Shown here piece after piece: positions 43,389 through 56,900 of a DNA stretch of 64,000 nt; position 1 is the first letter of the stretch, and each line of letters starts with the position of its first letter. The notes under the pieces were generated by a model. It searched no databases. It was not told the DNA's origin and saw only the letters and a list, made by a program, of their open reading frames with translations. The translations under genes and the position numbers were made by a program. Source of the DNA: Diadema setosum (lineage: Eukaryota > Echinodermata > Echinoidea > Diadematoida > Diadematidae); NCBI GenBank assembly GCA_033980235.1, contig CM067072.1:30851759-30915758 (forward strand), in the 5' to 3' direction.

Positions 43389-44959
43389 CAGTATGTAGAA
43401 TTTAATGACCCTTTGTTTGTGCTCTGAAAATCTGTGTGGTGACCTTTGCCCTCTTCAGTATGGGCTGACTGCAAACTGTGATGAGTTTCACAGACTTGAA
43501 GGGTGGTTTTCATGTTAGCACTCCTCCGGAAGAGAAGGCCGGGGTTATCTCTCGGGGGGGTTTTGTGCGTGACTCTTCAAGTGGTAGGTGTAAGAGCATG
43601 GTCTTTGTGCGTGCTGTAAATGTAGTATGAGCATCAGGTGAGGTGAATGACACCTGCTTGTCTGTAAAGTCGGCATAGACAATGTTTCAGCTTCAACGGG
43701 TCTAAAATTTGACCCCCCAATCTTGAAGGTCATTTGCAAATGAATAACTACAAGTCAAGTGCTGCAATTTTTACTTATGTGCCTTGGAAGACAAAAACAA
43801 ATGTGTTCACTCACGTGTGAAATTTCCCTTTGTACTAACCTTACAAGGTTGATGACCAATTAAATAACCTTTCATACTGTATATGACACAAAGATTTTTA
43901 TCAAAATCTATGAAAAATGTGCAGTGGAAAAAGTGTTTATCGTCTTTTCTTTTTCTTTTTGTTATTGTTGTTGTTGAGTGTATATTCATACATATATCCT
44001 GTTGTCCTTGTAGTGTTATTCCACTAAAAATCAATGAATTCAGAAATACAGTAAATTCAAGTAACTTGAATTGCAAATGTTTCATCAGAACTAAACAAGA
44101 AATTGTGAGGTTATACAGTGTAAATGTTTAAATGAAAATGAGATATCGACCAAAACAAGACAGTTGCGATGTGGGGTTTTTACAATTTAAATGTTTAAAT
44201 GAAAATGAGAATCAAAAACGCATCTTGGATGAGATGGTAATAATCAACCTCATAATGACAACTTGAGGTGAAGAGGTAGGGGCTGTGGTTACGAGATTAA
44301 TGACCAATGTATGATTTCTATTAATATTTTTGCATACAAATGGATGGGAGAGTTGCGAGCCGATAACCAATTGCTCACTGCATCTAATTTGCATAGCATG
44401 TGGTCGCAACCAATACCAGTGACTATCGGTGACACTCTAGAAATATGATTCTATGAATTCCTGAGTAGCACTCTCACTCGTTCTCTGGTGCAAACTAGGT
44501 TTTGATACATTGTTTCAACAACAAGAAAAAGTGAAGTAGACTAGTAGAAGAGACTTGGATGAGTTTTAACTCTTCCACAACCGTAATCTCACAATGACAC
44601 TGAAAATATATCAATAAATTGTCATCCATGGCAGTGGCAGAGTTAATGGAGATGGAAATCCAACTTTGTATATGTGGAATGAGTGAATGTAGCCATATTA
44701 ATCGAACATATCATACAGTGAAGTTTGAGGAAAATTTGCCAATCCATTCAAAAGTCTTGAATTTTAAAAAGTTTTATTAAATCCATATGTGTTGTCATTT
44801 CTGGATAAGAAGACAACAATAATTTGTGAAGTCACAGTAAAACCAGAAAATAATGAAAATATAGAGAAAAATTTAACATGTTTGCATTTCTCTAGCATAA
44901 TGAAAGAGAACTTGGCTTACCTCTTTCAGAAGGCAGGAGAAATCATATTACCCCCAACA

Positions 44960-45255
44960 TATTGTCGGCTGAGAACCAGAAGGGTGTTGTCACAATTTTT
45001 TTTTGTTTTTGATATTGAATTATTGATATCACATTGTGGAGCTTGATCTCCTTCACATTATGGTGTCAATTTTACGTTATTTTCATTTTCATTTTCAACC
45101 ACAAGGGTGCTATTTTACCCAATATTTGGAACAATGTTTTATGAATCTACCCACTTTTGATTATTAAAGTGAGCTCTTTATTTCATGAAAATTGATTGTT
45201 TCAATTTTTAATCTTAAAATGAGATAGCGCCCTTCTGGGTCTCAGCTGACAATAA
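44960..45255. mobile_element. GGCTGAGAACCAGAAGGG-bounded element, copy 2
   Basis: TTGTCGGCTGAGAACCAGAA (about 44962) and TTCTGGGTCTCAGCTGACAA (about 45232-45251) are inverted. They bound about 290 bp, and the sequence at 42738 and 43361 belongs to the same family. Confidence 0.55.
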
Positions 45256-45992
45256 TTATGTCAGTAACATGTGGAAGGAATGTATGTTTTCAGAAGACAT
45301 ACATATTTTTTTTTTTCATAGAAATATATATTTGGGTTTCATTCCCTTATTCTTTGCTCTTGAGGGACCATGGGAGCCCATTTTGACAGGTTTTGTTATT
45401 GAGAGTGATGGATGACCTGCATCCACGACCAGTCGTTCCACTGGGTCATAAATTCCTACCCCAGATTGCACCGAATAATTCATCAGCTCGGGTTCCGCAG
45501 AGACTGCGAGTGGCCCGGCTCGTGGAGGGCGAGCAGGGCACGTCGATGATTTTTGAATTAGTCATAAGGTGCTGGTAAGAGGAATGAATTTACAATACAC
45601 AAAGTCATGTACGTGGGTCTTGGCACTCCCGGAGTTCGCCAAGTGCACACGCTTACGATAAAGCTGCAGTCTGCATAAATATTTAAAATGAACAATATCT
45701 CCAGAGATAAGATGTTTGACACCTTAAAGTTCACCGACACCACTGCCTGTTTGCTGTATTTGCTTTACACTTGAAGTGTCGCCCATGGCTTGGAACCAAT
45801 TTTTGGGTGAATAGGCTGTACAAGAGGGATTGTAAGCCATGCATAAAAAACAATGTATTTTATGCTCCACATCTCTTCTATTATATGTAAACTGTATTTG
45901 TCGCCCAAATACCAATCTACAAGAATGACACTCTCAGGGCATATCCCACCTCCCTCCCCTCCCTACTCCTCCATCCCCCCCCCACCCCCTGC

Positions 45993-46001
<9 letters not shown>

Positions 46002-46042
<41 letters not shown>
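46002..46042 (+). repeat. (CA)n microsatellite
   Basis: About 20 CA units after a C-rich stretch (45975-45990). Confidence 0.92.
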
Positions 46043-46043
<1 letters not shown>

Positions 46044-46546
46044 CCTTTTTCTCCCTAAATGTATATGTATATATTGCATACATATACATATAAATGGTAT
46101 ATTATGCTTGTGTGTGTTTGTATCGATATGAAAATATATACATAATTATACATTATACAAACATACAAATTTGTATGATTTACTCACCTAAATGGATAAT
46201 CATTAGCATAAATTATCGCAATGAATAAGTATATTAAAATATTTTTGTACAATAAATACGACATATCTATTGTGCAAAGTATGCACACATTGTATTTCCA
46301 GGGAGGTGGGCCCATCCCTAATACATATTTCTGTCTCATATTTTCTCGTTTCATGTACACATACATTGTACATATATTTATTACAACTCATGAAAAACAA
46401 AGCCTTTATGTAAACATATTTCCAGGGAGTTGGACCCATCTCCACTATTTCTTTCTCTCATTTGTTCATGTGTCAAAGACAAATATAACAAAAAACAATA
46501 CAAAACAAAACAACCCTTGCCAACCCCTCCCCACCCCCTCCCTCAC

Positions 46547-46562
46547 CCCCCCCCCCCCCCCT
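46547..46562 (+). repeat. poly-C run
   Basis: C-rich segment CACCCCCTCCCTCA followed by about 16 C. Confidence 0.85.
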
Positions 46563-47922
46563 CCCACTTCCCACAATCATTGGTTTCCTATGGCTCTATT
46601 CTCTCTTTGAATCATGGCATCCATTTCTAGACACTCCATGACTGTACTCAAGCATGGAAACAAACTATGGCCATTCCATTACTCCTCATGCAAGGAGGCC
46701 ATTTCATACAAGTGGTCAAAGGGTCATTTTCCCCTAACACACACACACACACACGCTCAAATTCTTGTAAAGTGCTTCAGCCAGGGATATAATCTGCTCA
46801 AGGTAACTGAACATATTACATCATTTCTTTCTGGAAAAAAAAAAACCCAACAAACACATTCTTTTCTCTGATAAAGTGACTAATTGAAATTCAAAACCAT
46901 ACTAAAATAATACTTCAATTTAGTTCAGTAAGTTAAACATCAGGCTTCATGTACAGGTGCATACACAAACAACTCGAGGATATGTGCAAAAATTTTCACA
47001 TTTCCACATTTGAATACTGTATTGTGAAAACTTTTTGCCTACATACAGGTCCTAAATATGCAGAACAGGCAGGTACACTGTTACCTCTGGGGTTCACATA
47101 CATGTACATGTAGGGTGCTTTTTCATTTGTTTAATAAATACTTTAAATTAACAGGCATATGCCCGGTGTGAAATGTATCCCCAGTTGCCCGGAGTTACAC
47201 ACTATAATATCCCCGATTGAAGCCATTTGCGAGAACACACACATATATATATATATACACCAAGGCACACACAATTTTACACACAGTGCACATGTTTTAA
47301 GCAAACACCTTCATTGAGCTCAATGTCGTTACAGTTCATGTGTTTATTTACACAGATTTCTCTATTCCAAAGTACAATATTACACTTTATGTACACATTC
47401 CAGTCGACAATTAAAGTGATCTGTCAGAGGAATGAAAAAAGGAAATAACCTTCCAGATCACTTCAATCTATATATCACTAATTACCCGCAGAGAAGGGGC
47501 TCACATGACAGTACGTACTAATTCAGTTTTTCAAAAACCTGCTGCTGCACACACCAAGTCAACGATGACATGATCATCTGAAAAATCATGTTCCCTTTTT
47601 CAAATGTTTGTGTCTAATTATTTCCACACATTCAAGTCAAATATCATATTGTTTCTCTTCATCCAGGTTACAGGGCTTGAGTTTTTCAACAGCCCCATAC
47701 CATTAAACCAGTAAGTGTGTAAAATTTTCCACAGATGTAGTTGTAACATTGCATATGCTGTAATAATAGCCATTAGAATGATCACAACCTCCTGCTTGGA
47801 CATCCCATTTCTAAATCAATGCATAACATGACCGGATTGTGAATGTCATAACCCCACAATCAAACATTCACACTGCATACAGCCAGCAACAACATTCTCT
47901 GTGAATTTCCAACATGAAAGTC

Positions 47923-48941
47923 TTAAAGATAATATAAAGTTTTGGTATTACCTCAAAAGTTTCCCTGAATTTCCTTGTCTTAGTTTGTGTTTCAGGTTAA
48001 AGTACATTTCATATAACAAACACTGTGAGACTTACTCGCCCCAAAGTGCTCTCATGTCTTAGTAATCATGCAATAATGGTTTCGTGCCAGAGCCGCCGCC
48101 GTACGGCGGCAAGGTAGTACACGTATTGTACGAAACCATTATTGCATGATAACTGCGACCAGCAGCGTGCAGCCCCATACGCATACTGAGTAGCTAACTG
48201 CGACCAGCAGCCCCATACGCATAGCTAAATGGGGCTTCGCATTGTAGCTTACAGGATCATGACAGATTTAGTATCCCAGGTAAATATCAACTTAAAATTC
48301 ATAAAATTCTTCAATTTGAAGACTTACCAATTAAGTTGAAGTCTTGGAAACAGGCTTCGGGCAACGTTTGGTTCTGCCAATAGTCCCTTTCTGTTCGAAT
48401 TGATGACTGAATGTGACTCGGTCGAGAGGACCTTGGGAGAGCTACACTGAATTGACGGCCAGCGCATGCGCACACAAACATCTTATCCGTTCGTGGATTT
48501 GAAATTTGTTAGCATGTGATGTGTGCGTATGCGCTGGCCGTAGTAACAGTGTATGTAGCTCTCCCAAGGTCCTCTCGACCGAGTCACATTCAGTCATCAA
48601 TTCGAACAGAAAGGGACTATTGGCAGAACCAAATGTTGCCCGAAGCCTGTTTTCAAGACTTCAACTTAATTGGTAAGTCTTCAAATTGAAGAATTTTCTG
48701 GATTTTAAGTTGATATTAACCGCGATACTAAATCTGTCATGATCCTGAATGCTACAATGCGAAGCCCCATTACGCTATGCGTATGGGGCTGCTGGTCGCA
48801 TTTAATTGCATGATTACTAAGAAATGAGAGCACTTTGGGGCGAGCAAGTCTCACAGTGTTAGTTATTTGAAAGGTACTTTAACCTGAAACACAGAAATTC
48901 AGGGAAACTTTTGAGGTACCAAAACTTTTTATAATCTTTAA
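47923..48941. mobile_element. 1.0-kb TTAA-flanked foldback
   Basis: TTAA at 47923-47926 and 48938-48941 bounds two arms of roughly 430-510 bp. The arms pair almost throughout: GTTTTGGTA-CCTC, CTCGCCCCAAAGTGCTCTCA, TCTTCAATTTGAAGACTTAC, CTTCGGGCAAC, GGTCGAGAGGACCTTGGGAG and GCGCTGGCCG have their complements in order in the other arm. The centre is near 48450-48540. The left arm carries an extra piece at about 48074-48150. No coding capacity. Confidence 0.88.
48070..48150. repeat. nested hairpin inside the foldback left arm
   Basis: TCATGCAATAATGGTTTCGT and ACGAAACCATTATTGCATGA are perfect 20-bp arms. Between them lies a second small palindrome, GCCGCCGCCGTACGGCGGC. The right arm of the large foldback lacks this insert. 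Confidence 0.88.
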
Positions 48942-50803
48942 TCATGCCTCAGAATTTGAAAAAAAAAGTTAAATGTAAACAGTATGTGACATTATACTGG
49001 GCTGTACAGCCTCATAACAACACACATGTATCTTGAATTAAATCAGACGCTGTGAACTGAAACATCCTAGCATGATCTCTGAATGACACCATTTGAGTTT
49101 ACATGGTTAAAAAGGTATCGATGTGACCCCTGACTGGATTCCATGGTAGAAACAGCTCTGATATTAAATATAGATTAGTGTCTCATCCGTCGGCATCCCT
49201 TCATTTCGAGAGACGATAGTGTTGCACCAGGCAATGGATTCACATTGCCTTGGGAGAAAGATAAGGCAGCCTCAGAGCCAACCACAGTTTGTTTGTTGTT
49301 GTTTTTTTCTGCCATAGGACGGTCTTAAATTTGTTCTCTTTCAAATGCTTTCCCAAAGTTATATTCCCTATGACAAGAACTTTTAAATATTTGGTCTTGA
49401 TGCTCTAATACTTGGCATAATGAATAGAACACATCTTGTTTAATCAAGAGTTTTAGAATTGCAAAGACTTCATTTAAACCATAGTGAAAGGTCTGATCTA
49501 CATGTAAAGGTATAAAGATCTCTTATTTTTTTTTAATAAAACAAGGGACAAAACAACAGAATCTTTAACACCGCTCGTAACAGCCAAGATCAGCTGGCAA
49601 ATGTAGTATACATAGATTATTTTCCTGTGGCTTGCAGATGACAATATGTGGTATTTGAAACAGGATCTTAGATATATCTTGGTATCCTTGGAAACAGCTC
49701 CGAGACCAGCAATCCAGACAGGTGTTACAGGATGAACTACATATTGAAGAATTATGTACAGCACATCAACCTGGAAAGAAAGGGGGAAAAAAGGATGCAA
49801 GGCAAAGGTTGATATACACACCACCAAAATGGCAAAATAGCACACAACATTGCAGCTCTCACAACTTCTACCTAACCAAACATAACACAGATGCAATTTT
49901 TGTTTTAACGCCAAAATGGAATGAAATAAGAGTGAGCTGCAAAGACAAATACCAATCTAAGAAAAAAAAAAAAACTTCTTCCATTTCACACAAGCCTCAT
50001 AGAACAATCAGAGATACAGAATATGATGTATCCAATCGTTTCATGGTCTTCCACTGTGTGCCACACATAAGAAATAGTGCACGCATCTTTTTATAATATA
50101 AAAAAATTGAATCATTGCTCAGAAAAAGCACCATATTAGTTTCTGTGACACACCAACAGATCTCCCTCTCTGCACACTACAAAAAGTTGGTCATGACAAG
50201 AACTAAAACTAAAATTACCCCCCCCCCCAAAAAAAAAAACAACTTCAAGAATGCACATTACATAGTAATACAGAGTCCATGTCATTACTGCACTAACAAT
50301 AATATATTCTTTCACTTCTAAGTTGTTACTAGTTTATCCACAATAGTTGCCAATTTGTATCACTGTATTGTTTGTTGTTATATTTATATAAAGAGCAAAA
50401 TAGACAAGAAGAAACTATCATTCTACAGTTGTAGACAGGAAAATGCTATTAAATGGAGAAAGAGTGCCACATGAGGACTCTTGGAAAAAAATGTAACAAT
50501 TACATAACAGTCACGAAAAGGTATATCTTAGAGGATCCTGAGGGGTGTGAATTGTTTCAGTTGTTGACTGTGAATTACTTGTGTGTGTGTGTGTATGTAC
50601 AGGTGTATAAAACATATATGATACATTTCTTTTTATATGTTTTTGTGAAATGATACATTTGCTTGTAGGTTATCTAACATATGCTTGTATGTTTGTATCA
50701 CTCACAGGCCTTCTTAAGCCGGCCGTCTTATGACGGATGTGATTTTAATTAGCTAACTAAAACTAAGCTGAATTAAACTGAAAGTGCTAACAGAGAACCC
50801 ACC

Positions 50804-50973
50804 TCATTTCCTCCTGTTGTAGGTGTAGCTCTTGCTCTTCCTAAAGCTCTCAAAGGGGTCATTGATGTCCACACCCACCCCCTTGTACTTGTCCAAGTTC
50901 TGCCTGACGTCACCGCTCTCAATGGGGTTGACGATGCCCTGCTCCTTGGCACCGAGGCCTTGGCCGGACCATC
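50804..50973 (-). CDS. CHERP: CHERP terminal exon: G-patch and C-terminus
   Basis: WSGQGLGAKEQGIVNPIESG, DVRQNLDKYKGVGV, then DPFESFRKSKSYTYNRRK and TGA at 50804-50806. The C-terminal FRKSKSY box is shared with vertebrate CHERP (YRRNKSY). Confidence 0.95.
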
Positions 50974-53871
50974 CTGGAGAGAAGTGAAAGTAATGATGGT
51001 CATGTGATGAGATTGAAAAGTCACATGATGAAACATTGTTGCAATGCCAGTGCTGCTAAACAGACATCCATTGAAATCAGGGGTTTAAGACCTACTTATA
51101 CTAATTAATTACTAATTGATTACTAATTACATACTCATTTTAAGACCTACTTATTTTGATATCTCTATGTATGCACTGGACTTGCACTGTCACTGCCTTG
51201 TAATTTGTATCTATTCTATCTTCTATGGTGACCAGGGATGACATCTCATAGCGCTTTGTATCCAGTGGAAAAGGCACTCTAGAAATATCAACTATCATTG
51301 TCATTCAAGAGCAATCAGGAAAATGCTTGTGTTACATGGAGCTCAGCTGGCCAACACATTGCCTGAATCAGGGAGCAATTTATATTCTCTTATGTAGACA
51401 TGAAGAAATATCAAAGTTTACAGGAAGTCTCCTGCAGGATCAGGGAAATTTGGCAGCTCTATAATTCTTTTCTTCATATCTCACTAACATGAAGGAAAAT
51501 TCAATATTACATTTATGACACAGTATTCTAACCCCTCCAAACAAACACTAATTGCTAGACCCTTGGCAAAACATTATTGAATGATAAAAAAAAAAACCAC
51601 ACCTTGAATCATCATACCCATGAGAATGAGATCTCTCTATTCACAAACCATGAGGGTCACACTGAAAGCAAGTGGAACTATGAATTCTTTGATACGTTAC
51701 ATCTATCGAAGCCATGCCATACCTTCTCCACATTTCATGGAATAATTTTATATGCTATTGCAACTTGCAATACAACAGAAAATCAGCTAAAGCAGCGAAG
51801 TAGCATTGCAAGTTCTTTCAGAAATAGAGCCGAGATACTAACAAGGTTAGGTCCTCAGTTCAAACCACTCACTCACCCATTTTCTTCATGAGCTGGTGAC
51901 CCTTGTTGTCTTCTCCCAGCTTGGTTTCCACATTCATCTGGTAGAAAGGTTGACTGCATGCAGGAAGAAAAATGCAATGTGGTCAATGTTCACCAATACA
52001 GAGACACTACAGTGGTCAAAATACGACAATCTTTGTTCCCTCCATTCACAAGGCACTCACAAAATGTGTCACCAGCAATGATGTGACTAGTTCTGGTTTT
52101 CATGCACAAATATTAGAAACAGGGATATAATGAGTGTCTTTCAACTTCATTAGAACAATAATGTGTTTTGGAGGACATTTACACAAATCTGAACTACAAA
52201 TAGTCAATATACAAAGATTGTGGATGACAAATTATTGCATATCACAATCTTTGGGATAGAGCACTTTACTATGTGTTTGATCTAATACATGTCATGTTCA
52301 AAGGCATACGACTCACATTCCATAATCTGGCGTGGGGCTTCGTTTGGGAGACTTCTCCCTCCTCTCTCGGCGGTACGAAGGAGGGCTGCGACTACGACTG
52401 CGACTACGGCTTCGGCTACGGCTGCGTGACTTCGACCTGGATCTGGACGACCGGCGGAAGAATCGGCCAGGCGGGGATCTTGACCGCGACCGCGACCTTG
52501 ACCGTGACCTTGACCGGCGTAATCTCCTTGGTGGCGACCTGGATCGTGATCTCGACCTGGAGCGAGATCTCGACCTTGAGCGTGATCTGGACCTAATGGC
52601 ACAAGGAGATTATGCAAGACAGGCTTAGAGGGGTGTACGTCATCATCCTGAGCAACCTCCACAGCAGCGCCACATAACTAATATTAGAGTGGATCCCTCC
52701 TACTCGGAAGGGGTGGGGAGGACAATTTTTTTTCCCATGCTGCAATGCCATCCTATTGCGTCCCGCTGACTAATGTCTGATGTTATCACTGTGCAATCAG
52801 CAGTCTGTGACCTGGTTTGTCAGGAATTAACCATCATGGCTGGGGAATTGAAAACCTTGAGATTACCTGTCAGGATGTAGTCATCATTTTGAGACATTGA
52901 TGGGGACAGTGCTTTTCAGTATCTCAGTCAAAGTATGTCTCAATCATGCAGGTTGCAGTCTCAATTATGAGGTGAAAATCAAAACTGAAATGATATGTTT
53001 CGCAGGAATTTGCTGTACCTAAGCAGGGTTCACATGAAGGTGATTCCTAGTTTTGGGGTGTGCACTGTACCAGAAGGCAGTCTAAAATGATCAGAGAGCT
53101 TGCGATCATATTAACAGGTGGTATCATCAACACTGACTGTAGATATGTTATGAGAAATAATAAGAAAGTTTGAGCGCTTATTGACCAATTTCTTTGTGAA
53201 ATCAAAAATGTCGAGCTAAATCAGATATAGAGGCCAGTAGAAGACATGTTCTCCTGAATAATGTAAAAATTGTTACAAACTCCAAGGCCAGCACACAGAT
53301 TGTGCCTGTGGTTTTATCTAGCATCCCTCTTCAACCAGCTTCTAAAAAGAGAACAGACTGGAATCCCAATGATAAGTCTGTAATACAACCTGCCCTTCAA
53401 AACAACAACAAAAAAAAAGAGTGACAAAAAACCAAAGAAACACAAGTTTCAGTCACAGAGCATGCTCTCCTCTTTTGGAATGTAGTTAAATCAATCATCA
53501 AGTTGCCCCCACTAACCTGTATCTCCTCCTGGACTCTTGCTTGGGGGGTGGAGTGGCTGGCTTGGTGGGAGGCGGGGTGAGTTCCTTCTCCACCCTGGAT
53601 GGCATCCGGAGTGGCGAGAGGGGCTTCTTGGGTTTCTCCCTCCCCTCCTTCTCCCGCTCCTTCTTCTGTTTGGAATACTTCTGCTTGGCCTTGAAGAACT
53701 CAAAGAGCCCGTTCTGTTCCCACCCTTCGCTGCAAGATAATTCAGTGATCAATTAATCAATCCATCCATTCCTCAACCAATCAATGAATAAATCAATCCA
53801 TCCATCCATCCATAAATCTATCAATAAATTAATTAATCAACCAACCAATCAATCAATCAAATTATCCATCA

Positions 53872-53918
<47 letters not shown>

Positions 53919-56900
53919 CATAATCTATGGGTGTTTAAAATGTCTAAGTTGCATTTCTTTGCTGTCACTTGTGTTAGACTAATAGAATAGCAAAGGGATG
54001 CTTCATATCTGAATGCAGGTGTCAGATCTAAACAGCTTTTGCTTCTGATACAAATATCCTTCATAACACTTGCATTAGGAATTTCTCTCTTTGTGACCAA
54101 ATTTTTCAGGATAAATCAAAGCTGCACACTGGCACTGGTCCAACGGTTCCTGACCACTGTCGGCGCAGTAACTTTTTCAAGAATGGACAGGTAAACAAAT
54201 GGAAAAACTGGGTACCTACTGGTCCGACAGAAGGTCGCACCCGTAGAAAAATGGGTTAGTGTGTAGCTCTGGATACATGCAGCATATCATATGCAAGTGC
54301 TACATTACGGACCGTAAAAGAGATATTGCCAAGTGCATTTTACACTTGACAAAATTAGCATGACAATGGAGCCAGAGAATTGAATGCAACTTTTTTGTTT
54401 AAATCTGTTTTACTATCCCCATCATGTTTGCCACCCACCTATTTCTTGGAGCATCCCTAGAGGGAGGAGCATAGAAGGCCTCCACTGCAGCCAGGAGGCG
54501 TTCACTGGGGGCCTGGGGAGGGGGTAACCGGATGTCCTCCGGGTCCAGGGGGTTGTAGTCTGTGTCCTCCAGCTGTGCATAACATGCAAACATCATCAGT
54601 AAAACATGTTAGTAAAAGCAATGATACCTCTAAAATGCACTAACTTTGCACAATTAATTTCCACACAGCCCTGATGTTTCAGCCCTTTGTCTTATCAAGG
54701 TAGCAGTTTGAACAGGTGTATGAAAGTACTTGCAAATCTGAAACTGAAGTCTATTAAACCATGTACATTTCAATGCATTTGAATTGCCAAGAAATCGGAG
54801 AAGTGAGTTTTGGGCATAGTAAAGAAAGGTCTGAAACAAGATTAAACTCTGAACGCATTCCTGTCTGAACAAAGCCAAGATGGAGGGAGGCCCAGAAGAG
54901 AGGGCAAGACCGGTAACAAGTGCCATGTGACTCCGCCCACCTTCACGAGGGGTGCCATGAGTCCGGCCGGGAGGTCGTAGTAGGGCACCTTGGGCAGGAG
55001 GGAGACTTCGTTGTTGATCTCAGCCGAGGCTATGGGGGGTTGGTTCATGGGAGGGAGCGGCGGGGGAGGGAGGTCGGGGAAGAATCCCGGCGGGGGCTTG
55101 GAGAAATCGATGCCTGGCGGGAGCTGGAATGGCGGGATACCTACAAAGGAGAATAAAAGATGTATAAACATGGAGTTAAAAAAAAAAACATGAGAGGGAT
55201 GGTATAGTTTTATTTCAGACACGGATTCAGCTTTTAACTCTTTTTTCGAGTTGTTTTGGAAACTGCTTACATGAAATATCAAAGCGCAAAAAATTCTAAC
55301 GGGAGTTAAAAGTTATTTCATGACAATCGGTTCTGAAATGGCTGAGATATCCTAAAACAAAGCAAAATAAAGTGGTCCTGATAAGAGATGGGTCCCATCT
55401 TTTACTAGAACCGTAAGTGGCATCTAATCATCTGAATCTCCATGTCAATGAAAAGTGCATGAACATTTTTGCTTGTAATGTGTAATAATCTTTTATCTCT
55501 TTGATTTGGTAGAATTAAAAACATGCAAAATTTGATGCATTACATGGGACCAACGGGCATACTGCATTGGCATGTCTTGAGAAAAGGAGACATTCGTTGT
55601 TTCAGACAATACAAATTTTATGTAAACATTGCCCATGAAAGTCATTTGGCATAAAATTTTTATTTTTTTTGCAGTGCGCAAATATATTTCTTGTCCAATT
55701 GTTTGGTGCTTATCTAAAAAATATGCCTAAATATATAAACAGTCCAACCAAATTCAGTAAAGCATACATTTGTATAGAGGAATTTGAACCCAAGTATTTT
55801 AATCCTTTATGTACAATGTTTGCACATGCAAAAAAGTAGGATGTATGTAAACTTCTACTTTCTCATCCACACACTATGGTTCTCACAAGAACTTATTTAG
55901 AACAGTAGAGGCTGAAAACTTCTACTTCTTAGCTGAAAGGCTATCCATATTTACAGTGCTCGTAATACCTGGGAGGTGTGAGAAAAGGAGAGACAACTCG
56001 TTCGTAATTCATGCAAACACATCTTTGGTTTCAAAGCGTTACAATGGGATGTCTAGCATTCCACTATATGCTTTGAAGTCATGCTCTGCACCGCTCTAGT
56101 TGCAAGGCGAGGTTCGGAGACGATGAATGCATTTCATCTTTCGTTGAATTACAAGCTTTATTCCCCCGTAAAATTTTAAATGAAATACTCGAATTGATTG
56201 AGAGTAGTTTAGGAAAGAATTCAATATTATAAACATGTATTTCTAGTTTCTTCGTAATGCGCAAATCGAAATAAAATGAAAATTAGGCCCTTTTGAAAAC
56301 CTAATATTTTTCTATAATGCGCACATTTCCGCATGTTAGTTCTCTATCCTTTAATCTGGGATATTTTGATCTTTCAAATAAAGTACTCGCTAAAGTGTGC
56401 ACCAGCGTGCATTAAAACTATTTGCTGTTAAAATAGTCAGTTTTACACTGCATTTTGATTCGCTGCTCCAATTCAAGGTACACAAATTCATTGTTGCCAT
56501 CACATTGAAAGAGAGAGAGAGCGAAATGCAGTAGGGGCAAGTATTTCTAGATGTGAGAGCGCTAGTCCCGATTATTGATGCTCTCTTTTGTCAAAGCACC
56601 TGATTTCCACCTGTAGTTAAGCGCATAACTTCTCGGCGGTGCCGCGCATCCTTCAAAGGAGAGCAGGAGTTGTCTCTCCTTTTCTTACACCTCCCTGGTA
56701 GTGGTAATACATGTAAGCTCTAAGGATGTACACAGTGGAGGTACACCTACATAAATGTCATGAAATCAATAACTTCCACCATCAATGTGTTGCATTTAAG
56801 TAACAATGAGAGACTGCTGTGTCTTTATAACAATAATACTGACTCTTTCTTCTATAATGCTAATCCTCTACACAGCAGTGCTCGAAGCCCTTCACAGCAT

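Larger units (their letters stand above)
36379..50803. other. convergent intergenic region, RIMOC1 to CHERP
   Basis: About 14.4 kb without a convincing gene. It should contain the 3' UTRs of both flanking genes, which converge. It is dominated by palindromic elements (36387, 38294, 40413, 42738, 44960, 47923) and CA/C runs. A GC-richer patch at about 45400-45560 reads as an open frame on the plus strand but matches nothing I know. Confidence 0.65.
52593..54438 (-). other. CHERP introns flanking exon 53517-53729
   Basis: A degenerate ATCA/ATCC repeat grades into (TCTA)n at about 53740-53918. Otherwise no structure seen. Confidence 0.6.

Noticed and set aside
49498..49914. 138-codon minus-strand frame downstream of CHERP
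   Set aside because: No domain, no start context and biased composition; it probably lies in non-coding or 3' UTR sequence.
51877..51937. Shorter version of the CHERP G-patch exon beginning at ATGAATGTGG
   Set aside because: Joining the SR exon to this acceptor breaks the frame; the acceptor at 51953 restores it.
52332..52628. Plus-strand frames rich in LRLRLR or DRDLDR
   Set aside because: They are antisense reading of the CHERP SR exon.
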